Below, piece after piece: positions 41,107 through 53,860 of a stretch of DNA of 64,000 bases (position 1 is the stretch's first letter; each line of letters starts with the position of its first letter). The position numbers and the translations under genes are program-made. The notes beneath the pieces were generated by a model. It was not told the DNA's origin, did no database searches, and worked only from the letters and a program-made list of their open reading frames with translations. The stretch spans positions 45,666,653-45,730,652 of the forward strand of contig NC_088866.1 of NCBI RefSeq assembly GCF_032884065.1, given 5' to 3'. The DNA is from Artemia franciscana. Taxonomy: Eukaryota; Arthropoda; Branchiopoda; Anostraca; Artemiidae.

Positions 41107-42417
41107 CACAACTCCTTGTACCTAAAAAAAAATCTAAGAAAAAAATATGAGCTTTTCAAGAAGTTTGTGCTAAAAAACTGCAAGAGTTCAAGTTTTCGTG
41201 CTGTAAAATAATAATCGAACCTTTAAAAAATAATCGAACGTGTAAAAAAACCGATTTGATAGTAATATACATTTTAAAAGAATTGTCTTTTATTGTGTTT
41301 CTAAACATATAACAGTCATTAAGTTAAAGCTATCTACCTTAATTTATGAGCTTGAAAAATTCGCCCCGTTTTCAATATAGGGGGAAAACACTCAAAAAGG
41401 GTGAGTAATTTTGATTAAAATTACACCTACAAATTCAGCGTATCTGAGAACTTACTGCAGAAGTTTCAAATTCCTATGTTGGAAATTGTGAAACTCTGCA
41501 TTTTTGAGGGAGAAATATCACAGATTTGTGTTAATTGATTGTTTGTTGTTGCTTTTTTTATCGTATCGAGTCAGTTGTTCTAGAATCATCTAAGACCACG
41601 GCGGTCCTAGAACATCGGAAGAAGGCTCATTCGAACGAAGATTAAAAAATTATAGTGCCTATCTTAAATGGCAAAAAAGATATAACTATAGCCTAGCGGT
41701 GTTTTCTGCCATTTTACGGTGCAAAACCAACTTTAAACCCCAAAGAAAGAGAAAAAGCTATCGACAGAAAATTCTGAGAGAACTAATCGATTTAAAATTA
41801 TCAGAAAGCTATATAAAGAGCTCCACAGTTTCAGTGGCTATACTGTCGCACCATGGCAGATCCAATCCGAAAGATGTAATCAGTCCATACAAAACAAACT
41901 GTTAACACAAAAATTTTAATCCAAGGCTTCATTTAAATAGGTCGAGTCATCTAGGGATTGATAAATGTATGGACAATTGTACATGACTGCACATCAGCCA
42001 TTATGGAGGAGGGTCGGTTTATCCTTGTGTAGGTGGGGGAGGGGGTACTGTGCCTGTTGGTTGTGCAGGTGGGGGGAGTACTGTGCCTGAACCTTCAAAA
42101 CATGCTTTTTATGCCCAAATTATTCCCTCTGTTATCTTTTTGGTAAAAATAGAAGGATGTACTGAGTAAAGAAAGGAGGGGGGGGGGTATAGATCTGTGT
42201 TTGTTTTGCCAAGAATTAAATGGTATTATTTCTAATTTTCTTTTTTATACACAACTTCCAATGTTTTCTTTCTTTCCGGGGAGTCCTTCAGGTAAATTTA
42301 GAGAGGAGGAGGGTTGAAACCAATTTCTAGTCTCCTTTCATTGAAGAGAAATTTTTTTTTGACGAAGTTTATAATATAGATGCTTTGATAATGACAAAGA
42401 CCACACTGGCTTTCCAT
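41101..42417 (-). repeat. Diverged family D fragment and unassigned DNA
   Basis: About 41270-41640 resembles D on the minus strand (GAGCTTGAAAAATTCGCCCC, AGGGGGAAAACACTCAAAAA, CAGCGTATCTGAGAACTTAC, AATATCACAGATTTGTG). 42000-42080 has a short direct repeat (TGTGTAGGTGGGGGAGGG..GTACTGTGCCTG). Otherwise no feature. Confidence 0.45.
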
Positions 42418-42533
42418 AATACAAATACAGAGTAGAAAATAATGAGGACTTTTCCCCAAGACAGTGAACGAACATTTCATTCACTTTCTTGGAGAAAAAA
42501 GTCCTCATTATTCTCTTTTCTGTATTTGTATAG
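42418..42533. repeat. Long hairpin, ~57-bp arms
   Basis: AATACAAATACAGAGTAGAA..AATAATGAGGACTTTTCCCC..AAGACAGTGAACGAA pairs with TTCATTCACTTTCTTGGAGA..AAGTCCTCATTATTCTC..TCTGTATTTGTAT. The loop is only a few bases. Flanking GATGCTTTGAT is present on both sides (about 42380 and 42534). Could be a small foldback element or a hairpin RNA source. Confidence 0.7.
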
Positions 42534-43139
42534 ATGCTTTGATGTTAGCTCCCCCTCTTATAGATGAGACAAATTGTCCAACATAGAATAATGCATTAGT
42601 TTGCTTACCAGCACAGATGCTGGAGATGTGGGGGAGAGGGAGGGGTTATGAATGCCTCCTTGAAATTTATCAGGAAGGGGAGAGCGGCAGGTGCTACCAG
42701 AAGCTTTGTCTTCACAAACATTCAAGGGGGAATGTTTCTCATTTTCTTATTTATTGGAAGTACTCCAAATAACCTTATTTCGAAAGCCAAATATAATAAA
42801 TGAGCTTCTTTTCATCAAAATGTTGTTCAGAAAAAATTAAACTGCAACTATTAACCTCAACAATAGTTAAATTTGAGAAGCACCATGATTAATCAATATT
42901 TTGATACATAATTAACTAATATAATAAACAAAGTATAATTAACATTAAAATCAATTAACAACATATTTAATTTGCCTAGCCTTCTTTGTAAAAAATCTAT
43001 TGTTTTCTTAAAAAACTAAATTTCTGAGCTGCGAAATAAAATATCTCATTCGTGAATAAGAAAAAAATATGAATTTATGATATTCAGAAAAACTCTAATT
43101 AAACCCCTCAATAATAAAGGTTATAGGAGTGTGCGTGGT
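42534..43139. other. Spacer, no feature seen
   Basis: A+T-rich DNA, with no coding frame or repeat end recognised. Confidence 0.4.
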
Positions 43140-44240
43140 AATAACAGAGGTATTAGCTTAGTTTCCGTTGGAAATTAAATAGAAAAACAATTTGTTTTTA
43201 CCTGAAAGTAAAGAGCGACATTAAAACTTAAAATGAACAGAAATCACCCCGTATATAAAAAGCGCTGTCCCCTCCTTAACAAATTTTGTTTTAAAAAGTG
43301 GAGTTGCGACAAACTGTCAAACTTTAGGGTAAAGAGGGAGGCGTTGAGTAAGAGACAGCCCATTTCATATACGCAATAGTTTCTGTTCGTTTTAAGTTTT
43401 AATGTCACTCCTTATGTTCAGTTAAAAAGACTTGTTTTTTTTAATTAATTTCTGTTCGTTTTTCAACTAATGCAGGTTCGAATTTGGCTCACCGTACACG
43501 GAAAATTAAAACAAAACTCGCACATTAATTTTGGCAGATTTATTCCGGACATGAAGGGTTGTCCTCTTTTCGATACTCTCTCCTACTCTAATTAAAAGAA
43601 TCTTCTTTTTTCAGTAGCCACTCCTAAGAAATTGGGACTAACAGTCAAAGTCAAACTTTAGCGTAAAGAGCAAGGTGTTGAGAAGGGGGCAACCCTTCAT
43701 ATATGTAATAATTTCTGTTTGTTTTTTAAATAATGCCAGTAAATCTGGCTCACCCTCTATAAAATATACGCCTCCCCCTCACAGAAAAATTCTCCGTAGA
43801 AATTTCATCTAACATAAAGTGCACTCCCCCCAAATTCCCTCCAGACAGTACCATCCTCGCTGAAAATCCCCTCCCTCTAAAATTGCTTGCAGACGATTCA
43901 GTGTGAAAAATTATCCTTTGTATTTTTTCATTTGAATAAGACTTTAATCTCTAATCTTAACCTCAGAAATGCCCCCTTCTGTGGAGATTATTTCCCAGAA
44001 ATCAAAACACGCATAAAGTAGCCCCCAGGTAATTCTCCTAGAACAACTCCACATGAAACACTTAGCAAACAGAAAGTAAGACAATTACAACCGGTCAATC
44101 TTTTTACTCACTTAAAAAGGGCACTAGAACTTTTAATTTACGTTGGAATGTACCCTCTCCCGATCATCCACGGCCATTGTTTCAATATCACCCTCCCTGG
44201 GAAAAAAAAATAATAATGAGTACGTATCCGTGATCATTCT
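43140..44240 (+). repeat. Dispersed repeat family D, copy 4
   Basis: CTGAAAGTAAAGAGCGACAT..AAATGAACAGAAATCACC, a foldback pair around GTTTTAAAAAGTGGAG, then TAAAGAGCAAGGTGTTGAGA and TCCGTGATCATTCTTCTGTC. Its right end is replaced by an RTE tail at about 44235. Confidence 0.7.
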
Positions 44241-44535
44241 TCTGTCAAAAATCATAGAGAATAATGACAGAGAGGTTGAGAAGAATAGAACACGTTCTGC
44301 GGATAATAGATTGCTCAACATCGTCCTTTTAAGACGACAATGCCAAACAAAAAATAGGCCCCTCCGAATAGGGTTGGAGGTCATAAGAAAGGATTGAAGA
44401 AAAATTTAAACTTCCTGTGAAGGTGCAAAGAGAGAGGCTTTAAATCGATTTGGATGGAAGAGCGTACCTACCCGTATTTGTCTCAGATGGCTTGGTGCTG
44501 CAGTCAGTTTTTAGTAGTAGTACTACTTTTTTTAT
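44235..44535 (+). mobile_element. RTE-type LINE 3' end remnant
   Basis: Decayed RT C-terminus (ADNRLLNIVLLRRQC, NRPLRIGLEVIRKD) followed by the typical tail AGGCTTTAAATCGATTTGGA, GATGGCTTGGTGCTGCAGTC and AGTAGTAGTAC. Truncated at its 5' side into D copy 4. Confidence 0.7.
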
Positions 44536-45636
44536 TTTATTATCTTGTTTATTTACTATATAATTTATTTGTACTTAAATTTAATTTATTAAATCTACAT
44601 TGAGTACTTTATTCGTATAATTAAATTTTGTTTTACTAATATTATTAACTAATTAATCAAAAAATTACTAATTCAGGTTTTTTTTTTTACAGCATTGGAA
44701 CGACTTCAAGATTCTAATTTTGCAGCTTGAGGACAAATTAAGCCAAAGATGTCACTTTTTATGTTATTACTTATCTACAATTACATTATGTGTTTAATAG
44801 AATTAAAAATTACAGACAAGTTCACCTATTCAAATATTAACATTGCAAATACCAACTATTTACAACATTTCGAATAATACCACAAATTTGTAACAAATGT
44901 TTGCTTGGCTGTAAACTTCAAAATTCATACTAAATTCAAACAAGGTCTGAATTTCAGTGACCAAAGATTAGAAAAAAACAATTCCCTAGCTAAAATTTGT
45001 TTATAGTTAGCAAGCCCAAAGTCATAATTATCTTCTCTTTTTAACAACTGCATGCAGCATTGTGACATGAAGCCAACGTAACAAACCCGTTGCAACAAGT
45101 AGCAATATAGGTAATATTGTACACAGCTGCTGCCCAGCAGAAAAAAATGCCCAGATAATCAGATAATATCATTTTAAATTACTTTTCGCCTTAACAGGCA
45201 ACATGTTGTTATAAAATTGACCAAGTTAAACATAGAACAACAATTTTAAAGATTCAATAAACTGTAACCGAAATCATACCCTATTGGAAACAAAGCGAAT
45301 CTTTTTTTTCTTTCCTTTAATTTTCGATTTTATTTACTCCATTTATATTGGCCTAAAACCCCCCTCACTCCTCTATAAAAGGAAGTCAGTATCCCATGTG
45401 TTTCACTCCTCCAATATCTCGGAAATTGCAATTTAAAATTAATGCATTAAACATAAATTACTTTTATGGGAGATGGGAGTTGATGGCTTGTTGAAGGAGC
45501 GCTCTCAGCATATCTGGTTGAGCTAGCGGCAAATCCAATCATACTTTTGCTTCATTTGTTGCACCATATGACTATCATTTTACATTCAAAGCTGCAATTG
45601 TCAAATAAACTTTTCTATTACATTTTCATAGATAAG
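44536..45636. other. Spacer, no clear feature
   Basis: A+T-rich DNA without supported coding or repeat structure. Confidence 0.4.
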
Positions 45637-46065
45637 AAAAGGGTGTAGGGATCAGTAATCTTACCTCAAGTGCACCACAGGTGTTCTCTGGTTTAAAGAA
45701 GGTTTCTAATCCATGTTGGTAAGGTTAGTGAAGGTAATATATTTATTTAATTATGCTCAACTTTAATTAGGTTTCACCTAATCTCTTTTTGCCCGTCCGC
45801 CAGTATTTCACCATTTTTCACTTCGTTTTTCGAAAACTAGTAAAGTGTGACTATAGTACTTTTTACATTTTGATAGATAAAAAGGGCTTACGGATCAGTG
45901 ATCTTACCTAAAGTACCCCAAAGGTATTCTCTAGTCTAAGGAAGGCTTCTAGTTCAAGTTGGTAAGGTGAGTTAAGGTAATACATTTACTTATGCATAAT
46001 TAACTTCAATTGGGTTCCACCTAACCCTTTTTGCCCGTCCACCAGTATTTCACCATTACACCGTT
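45637..46065 (+). repeat. Direct duplication with ~245-bp period
   Basis: AGGGATCAGTAATCTTACCT..GTTGGTAAGGTTAGTGAAGG..CCCGTCCGCCAGTATTTCAC recurs as CGGATCAGTGATCTTACCTA..GTTGGTAAGGTGAGTTAAGG..CCCGTCCACCAGTATTTCAC. Non-coding. Confidence 0.7.
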
Positions 46066-46287
46066 TTTCAATCTCCATTATTGGTGGCAGTTTTACCAGA
46101 GTCTGAATTTATTGCAGTCAATTAAGTGCTTAAATACTAGAGCCTCGAATATGTTTCCTCAGGAAAGGGAAAGAACCTGACCCAAGAATAAGGACATGCT
46201 TAGCGAATAATATTTTGCTTTTTTTTTCTAAATCTTACCTTTTATAAATTTAATAGCTCAGTGAAGGCTCTTCGCGCAGCATCGTAT

Positions 46288-46425
46288 TGGATAAAATTGC
46301 TGAGGATCTGGAAGATGCGGCTAGACGGCATAATAGTAAAAAAAAAAAATAAACACATCCGTGATCTGTCCTCTGGCAAAAAATGCGAAGTTCCATATTT
46401 TTGTAGATAGGTGCTTGACATTTCT
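46288..46425 (+). mobile_element. RTE fragment joined to D fragment, cut by the gap
   Basis: TGGATAAAATTGCTGAGGATC..GCGGCTAGACGGCATAATAG is a piece of the RTE polyprotein, followed by an A run and the D segment ATCCGTGATCTGTCCTCTGG..GATAGGTGCTTGACATTTCT. The same RTE/poly-A/D junction occurs at 55725-55890. Confidence 0.8.
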
Positions 46426-46525
46426 NNNNNNNNNNNNNNNNNNNNNNNNNNNNNNNNNNNNNNNNNNNNNNNNNNNNNNNNNNNNNNNNNNNNNNNNNNN
46501 NNNNNNNNNNNNNNNNNNNNNNNNN
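46426..46525. other. Assembly gap (100 N)
   Basis: Exactly 100 N, the usual placeholder for a gap of unknown size. Frames read across it are meaningless. Confidence 0.99.
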
Positions 46526-47887
46526 AAATACTGAATACAGTTGATATAAATATCTATGATAGCGTGCGAGACCATGAATGGCTGTGTGCCGTACCTAGCT
46601 ACGCATTACGCACAATCGATGTGGCGAACCAAAACAATTGCATATTCCCATGTATGCTTTGCAGAGTATTATTTAGTGCATTGCTTAAGCTGGTGCCAGG
46701 GGCTCTCTACAATAAGGAAAGGGATATTAGGAAATAATAAGTTGATACTTCAAGGTGTCTTAAATAGTGTATCTCCTTAGTTTATTTGTAGAGTAACACG
46801 GAATCTAGAAATTTTGTTAAATAAAAAAAAATAATAAATAAATAATTATAAAAAATCTCAGTATAATATAAATGTAATGTTTTATTTATGTCTTTTTCCG
46901 AGTGTTAAGCGTTCTTTTCAATGACCTTTTTCAAGCATTAAATGCTAGTATTAGGTTAATGCAGATTTCATTTAAGCGTTTTATGATGATCGCTGATCAA
47001 AGTTTATGTTATTTGTGTCTTTCGCTTATTTTAGGTTACTGTGTTCATGGCTGTGTATTTGACTTTAAAATACACTTATCTATCTATCTATTTATACTTA
47101 TGGCAAGTAGTTAACTAAAAGACTTACTAACTCCCAAGAGACCTAACAAAATTAGGCATGTCCAGTGCCCAACTCTAAGACCACCAAAATTATTCTCTAT
47201 CCATGGAATACCTTCACTCTCCATTCCTAACATAGAATATGGAATTATTTTCTAAGGGAGTCACAACTTCACATACGCCTTGATTTTATCGGTATTTAAT
47301 TAGCAGGTAGGTAATTAATCTTCTTTGAGTTTAACGTCGTGTTTCCGATTCTATGAATTATTTTGTTGATCCACTGAATTAGGTGATTGTCTGCGGGCAA
47401 AAAACGCAGAGAATCTATGGAATACCAAGGGAGAAAACGGAATCCTATTGATAATGTTATATTCTCCTTATAAATAATTTCACCCTATTTACGCCTTTTT
47501 TTTAGTTCTGATGATTTTGATTACCATTTTTTTTAATTTCAAATTGAGTTTTTTACGGTCTTCAATCTGCTGTTTGGGCTTTATTTAGGTTTTTTTTTTT
47601 ACTAAGCTAAACACTTAGCTTAGTGGTTTACTTATCTTTTAAGGTTCGGTTAATAAATATCACCTGTATGGCTCTGCCCAGTCTGTTGTCAAGTTTTTCT
47701 TAGCTTGCAGATTCTCATTCTTTTAGAAATTGAAATTCCTCTCATAACTCTCTTCAAACTAGAATTTAACAGCCGTGTAATTTCTGTACCCAATTTTTTT
47801 TTCCCGGTTTGCGTCATATCATTACTGAACCTGTTTGAGTTCGCTTATAAAATATTTTGTAGACATGAATGGTTTCTTTAAAGGAAT

Positions 47888-48194
47888 AAGAATACGGCGT
47901 TAGACTTTACATTCCCTACCGGCAGTGCTGATCTCCATTTCTTGGCCCTTCAGCCAGGAAATACAATGGCGGGTTGAGGGCCAGACATCCTGTGCTTTCG
48001 CACACCCTTCCTGTTTCCCTTCTCCAGATTTATCCAGGTACCCATTAGAGCTGGGTTGACTCTGGCTAAGCTTACAGAGTCACGCCATTGCCCCCGTCCC
48101 ATACTGAAGAATTGTGTACACTGGGATTCGAACCCACGTCCTCTCAGACAAAGAATCCTGAATCCAGCGTACCAACCCACTCGGCCAGGACGGC
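47888..48194 (-). repeat. tRNA-Leu-derived SINE, right-arm copy
   Basis: Inverted partner of 35429-35737, with GGGATTCGAACCCACGTCC and CACTCGGCCAGGACGGC marking the tRNA head on the minus strand. Confidence 0.8.
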
Positions 48195-49084
48195 TTTAAA
48201 GGAATGACAGGAAGAAAATGTCGAGTTCAATATTTCTAACCTATAGAAGAGCAACTGTTAAAACTATTTATAGTAAACAGCTATAAATAACTAATTACAT
48301 TCTAAAGTAATAGTTGGTACGTGGTGAACAGAACTCTTTAACCCAATTTTTCATATGGAACTAATGTGACTGTCATTTGGCTTGAGTATAACGTTACTTC
48401 TGGTACGGTTTGGCATCTTGGATCTTGGATGACGTGATGTTTCAATGGACAAGTCCATGAAAAGACCCATCTGGTTTTCATTACATAAGGTCTCTTGACC
48501 TGTGTATATTTACCTTTACTTTAACCCGGAAAGCTTTGATTTCATCTATAGCTTATTCTATTTTAACCTTTTAAATAAAAAAAATCATCAGAATTCAAAG
48601 CTGATACGTCAATGATAGAATATGTTTATTTTCTTTTCAGCAAATTAATTACGAAATAAATTCTTGGAAATTACAAAAAAGTGCTTGATACTCTCTCCTC
48701 CCTATTCACACCCTGAAGAAAAAAATAATGAGTTTAATTTACCAACTACCAGGAAAGGTATCAAAATCTGGTATTTAGACTGAAAATCGATGAGGTCATA
48801 CTTGAATGGGGTAATTTTTAACTCTGCCACGCACTAAAAAATATGTGCAAGCAGAATCCCGACAGAGAAGCGTTATAATTGGTTGTTAATGACAGAAATT
48901 AGTTGCAATCACGGCTCTGCCGATTCTTTGTCTTTGGTCCAAATTAGTTTAGCTTGCCCAAATTTGCAATATAAGTTAGAAACTCTTAACGAACCGTAAC
49001 AAAAGAAGCATATTTTGAACTTCTAATCAGTATTAGTTCAAACTTATTATTAAACCTTGGGTTGAGTTCAGTCAAGAAGGCTTA

Positions 49085-49395
49085 ATTTAAATGTGCGTTT
49101 GTTACATAAGGGTTAAGTCAAAAGAGGATTGATTTAAACGGGGCTTCAGTCGAATATCAGTTTTATCAGATAAGGCTGAGTTGCATGGAAACTCTGTTAT
49201 GTGGGCTCAGTTACGCGCACGCCTCTTTTGTGCAATGTAAACAGGGTTGAGTTGCACGGGGGCTCAGTCAAGCAAGTGTTCAGTTGCATGAGACTTAGTT
49301 AAACGGGGGTTCAATTGTACGGCAGTCCTTCCAAATAGGGTTCAGTTAAACGGGTGTCCAGTTGGATGGAAGCTCTTTTACAAGGGTTCATTTAT
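49085..49395 (-). repeat. Degenerate short-unit tandem repeat, right-arm copy
   Basis: Partner of 33990-34310; reads GGGTTCAGTT / GGGCTCAGTT units on the plus strand. Confidence 0.6.
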
Positions 49396-49617
49396 ATGTA
49401 TACCCTTTTTATATAATGTATAACGTCATTGCAACACTATAATGTTTTTTTTTTGCTCTTTAGATGCATTTGAATGTGACGTGATCCACATGAAAGCAGG
49501 CTTTTTTTTAATTAAGGCTCTAAAGTAAAGTCAGCCAAAGAATACACGTTCTGTCCATGACCCACCAAAATTTTGGCATTTACCCTAACTCGGGAGTCAC
49601 GGAAGTAGGCTGTACCA

Positions 49618-49935
49618 ACAATTGGGTTTGATTCCAGTTTCTATGGCTATGATGAGAGAAAGTATAAAATTGCTAGGACACATCTTGCGGAGGAACGTTG
49701 ATATATTGCCAACGCTTATCCTTCTTGACAAACTGTCTAGGGCCAAAATAAAAGCAGGTTGCCCCCAAATGGGGTGGGAGAATGTTGTAAGGAAAGGTTT
49801 AAGGGAAAAAGGGGCTTTTTGGAATGGTGAAAATGGGTAGGCTTTAAATAGATTGGGATGGAGGAGGAGTGATAATAGCTCTAGTGGCCTCATGCAGCTT
49901 TTTGATGTAGTGAGTTGTTAGTAGTAGTACTTGGT
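49618..49935 (+). mobile_element. RTE-type LINE 3' end remnant, right-arm copy
   Basis: SMAMMRESIKLLGHILRRN, KLSRAKIKAGCPQMGWENVV, KGLREKGAFWNG, then the tail ending GTTAGTAGTAGTAC. Slightly less damaged than its partner at 33435-33760, so the consensus is easier to read here. Confidence 0.75.
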
Positions 49936-50604
49936 TTGTTTACCAGATGTACTTCTACGAACATTATCATAATATATAATCATATATTCTGAAGAGTATA
50001 TTGAACAGACTACTATCCCTAACAAATCATCCCACCAAAAGTTGCCTGAGATCAATACTGCTACCCACATTTTCGGTTCATCCTGTTCTATAAAGAGTAT
50101 GTTTTACTAGTTTCCTGGAAGGTTTGAACTAATTTTTTATCTTTTTTTATGGCCTCTTCCTATCTCATTTGAATATGTTATGATTTTTAGTTTTGCCCCA
50201 GTTGGAGTGCCATAAGCAATTTTTGGCAAGAAATCATTATTCATCCCCAGAACGTGACCTTAGCTTTTCTTGAATAATTATTGTAAAAAATATAGTCCAA
50301 CCACCGTTTTATGTATAACTTAATCTTTGAGATGAAATTCTTCTTCAGCACAAAGTATTAGAACTCCAAACATTAGGGTCCTTGTGGCTTCGAAGGTGGC
50401 TGACGTGGTCGTTGTAGCTTCGAAGTTGTTAAAGTTGATTAAAGTTAATCGAAGTTGATTAAACTAGATTATCCTTGAACAATTTATATGTTAAAAATAT
50501 CATATATATTCATCATCTTTTTGTATTCTATACATTTAAAACTGTGCTAGACAATTGTTATTGCTGTGGATTCCCTTTCCATTTCCATTTCCCTTGCCCA
50601 CTCT

Positions 50605-50845
50605 TAATTTTGAAGCTTGTCTTCCTTTTCTTTCTTTTTTAACCTTCTTTTTAAACTGCCAAAAATATCCTGGATTTTGACTATTCTAATTTTTTTTATC
50701 TTCATTAAATCTATTTCCTTTTTCTAATGTACCCATATAAGTGAAGATAATCCACTAAATCAATTTTCTTGGTAACCATAACCACATCTTCAACATTAAT
50801 TTTCAAACCGGCTCTTTTACAGTGGCAACGAAAACTCACAAAAAT
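50605..50845 (-). pseudogene. RTE-type LINE fragment, right-arm copy
   Basis: Partner of 32530-32765; equally decayed, with different indels in the lysine-rich tail. Confidence 0.35.
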
Positions 50846-51009
50846 AAGAGGGGGTAAATATGTTCAAAGTTTAAGAGAGTCAGTTTTTTCAATTTCTTCT
50901 AATGAAAACACGCAAAAAAGAACATTTGGACCCCCTTCAATTGTTCAACGAAGTTGAGCTATTGTTAAATTGATTTAGCTTAGTAAAAGCCGATCTATAA
51001 CAGAATTAA

Positions 51010-51285
51010 CTAAAAAGAACAATTTTTTTTTGAACGAAAGTAAGGGGCAACATTAAGACTTAAAACGAACAGAAATTACTCCATATATGAAATTGGCTTT
51101 TCCTCCTCAACGGCCCGTCCTTTACTCTAAAGTTTGACTCTTTCTCTTAACTCTGCTTTTTAAATCAGTAAGAAACTTTAGCGTTAAGAGCAGGGCGTTG
51201 AGGAGGAAAAGCCCCTTTTATATGCGAGTAATTTCTGTTCGTTTTAAGTTTTAATGTTGCTCCTTACTTTTATTTAAAAAAGCTT
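51010..51285. repeat. Foldback MITE-like element, right-arm copy
   Basis: Partner of 32070-32345. AACGAAAGTAAGGGGCAACA mirrors TGTTGCTCCTTACTTTTATT; inner arms CTTTTCCTCCTCAACGG and TTGAGGAGGAAAAGCC pair. Confidence 0.7.
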
Positions 51286-51320
51286 GTTTTTTATTTTATT
51301 GAATACAGTATCGCCGGTTT

Positions 51321-51938
51321 TCAAGGAGGCACACTCGTGCCTCTTTAAAGAGGCGAACCACGACAATGTTAAACGATCTTCGGTTCCAGTGGTCGCAGAG
51401 GGATGGGGAGGGATGCATTTTGTAGCCCGAGCTCCAACTAAGAAACTTGTCAAATTTCATCCCCCTCCGACTTTTCCTTCATGGGAAAAACCTGGCCAAA
51501 AGTTTCGACCCGTCAACCCCAGCCCCCCTTTTAACATTGTCCCATCGGGCTGAAATTCACAAGTTAAGGTCCCCTAGGGCCCAGGAGCTTATCCGCGAAA
51601 TTTCAGCTTGATCCAATGTTTTTTGTTATGGGGGGCTGCCGCCCCCGCTCTTGGCTTCGGAAAGGCCCTCTTTTAATTAAAAAAAAAATTGAAATGAATG
51701 AATAATGGAATAACTTCGAAAAACGTTAAACACATGAGGACAGGAGAACCATTGTGCCGAAACTAGTAATTAGTAACAATGAAGTCCCCCCACAACAAAA
51801 AACCTGTACAAAAGAGTCTTTAAAAGCGGAGGGTTTGGGGGGCGGCAGCCTAATTCCTGTACGTTTTAAGGTTCGACTTTGGGACACAGCCTCTTTAACT
51901 CTTTAAGAAAACGAAGTTTTTTTTCATATTATATTCTT
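51321..51938 (+). mobile_element. Non-autonomous element EF, right-arm copy
   Basis: Partner of 31438-32042: from TCAAGGAGGCACACTCGTGC to ACGAAGTTTTTTTTCATA. Contains the GWGGMHFVARAPTKK frame. Confidence 0.75.
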
Positions 51939-51959
51939 TTAAGTCACCCATGCTCTTTG

Positions 51960-53376
51960 CTTAGAAGCATAAATTATACCAGGGCATTTTCTTTTTTTTT
52001 TACTTATTTTTGAATTAATGCATGTTTCGATCTTGGCTCTCCGCACATAAATAATTAAAAAAATTTGTATATTAATTAATTTCAACTAATTGGAAGACTT
52101 TGAGAAAAAAGGAGTGCTGGAGAAGGCCTAGTTCCCCTCCATGTTTTGATTACTTAAAAAGGCAACTAGAACTTTTAATTTTTTACAAACGTTATCATTG
52201 GTAAAAATTATAAGTAACTTATAATTAGGTTACGTAACGAACTTCTATATTCGTATGTTTTTATTGCGTATATGAGGGGGTCCAACCCTCGTCGATACCT
52301 TGCTCTTTACACTAAAGCTCAAATGCTCCAATTCCTCAAGAATAACCTCTCAATCACAAAGGCCGTAGAATAAATACTTGAAATAACTAAAATACTTTAG
52401 CGTAAAGAGTGAGGTATAACGAGGAGGCAAACCCCTCATATACGTAATAATTTTGTTCGTTTTAAATTTTAGTGCTGGTCCTTACTTTCAGAAAAAAAAC
52501 TTTTCATATTTATTTTTTCATTGCGTATTATATCATATTATAAATTCTCTTCCCCCGTGAAAATTTCCTCCATGGAAATATTCTCCCACGTAACCCATCC
52601 CCCTTAACTCTCTCCCTAAACCAAAAAAATCCCCCTGAAAACGTCTGTACACTTCCCAGTAAACCATTACTATATGTAAACACGAGTCAAAGTTTGTAAC
52701 TTGCAGCCCCTCCCACGGGGACTGCAGGGGAGTAAGTCGTCCCTAAAGACATAGTTATTAGGTTTTTCGACTATGGTAAATAAAATGGCTATCTCAAAAT
52801 TTGGATCCGGTGACTTTTGGGAAAAAAAGAGCACGGGAGGGGGCCTAGGTGCCCTCCAATTTTTCGGTTATTTAAAAAGGGCACTAGAGCTTTTCATTTC
52901 TATTAGAATGATCCCTCTCACGAAAGGACCAATCAGGACCAATCACCCTCCTAGGACCAATCAGTCGATGCGATCACCCCTGGAGAAAAAAACAAGAATA
53001 AAAAAACAAATAAACATGCATCCGTGATCTCTCCTCTGGCAAAAAAAATGCGAAGTTCCAAATTTTTGTAGATAGGTGCTCAACATTTCTACAAAAAGGT
53101 TCTCTGATACACTGAATCTGATGGCGTGAATTTCGTTAAGATTTTGTGACTTTTAGGGGGTGTTTCCCCCTGTTTTCTAAAATGAGGGAAATTTTCTCAG
53201 GCTCGTAACTTTTGATAGGTAGAACTGATCTTGATGAAACTTATATATTTAAAATCAGAATCAAAATTTGATTCTTTTGATATAACTATTGGTATCAAAA
53301 TTTTATTTTTTAGAGCTTCGGTCACTATTGAGCCGGGTCGCTCCTTACTACAGTTCGTTACCACGAACTGTTTGAT
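51960..53376 (+). repeat. Dispersed repeat family D, right-arm copy
   Basis: Partner of 30022-31400, plus strand, ending TACAGTTCGTTACCACGAAC. This is the most complete D right half in the window and is useful as a consensus. Confidence 0.8.
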
Positions 53377-53860
53377 TTCGTTAACAATCCTTGTCTGTAT
53401 TAAAAAAAACTGTGTAGGAATATACGAGGGAACATTTTCTATCATAACTAATGTTAACTAACCAATCATTGAAATCTTATGAAGGGTTTTGGTGTTGGCT
53501 ACCACTCGGAGCTGTTTAATTCTCGACGTTAGTTAAATCTCACTGTGACTAAGAATTAACAAATTTTAAATTTTTGTTTGCTGTTTTATTTCAGAGATTT
53601 CCAGCAGAATAGGCGTGCATTGAAAGTCTTAACAAGGAAAGCCTTAGACAGAAATCCAGATGAATTTCGAGTTCGTCTTTTTTTAACATAGGGCTGTTAA
53701 GAAAATAACCTGTGTTCAGGAACAGAAACGAAATCCATTGAAGGAAATATTTTGTTCATTGGAGATATAAAGGTATAATCTACAATTTGACGTAGTTTCT
53801 GCTCATATCAACTAAAAAAAAATGTTTTTCAAGTTAGTTATTTCAAGTGCACTTAATTGC

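Noticed and set aside
40959-41150. Lys-rich ORF
   Set aside because: Translation of the 56-A homopolymer.
46321-46737. ORFs across the N run
   Set aside because: The gap sequence is unknown, so the frame is meaningless.
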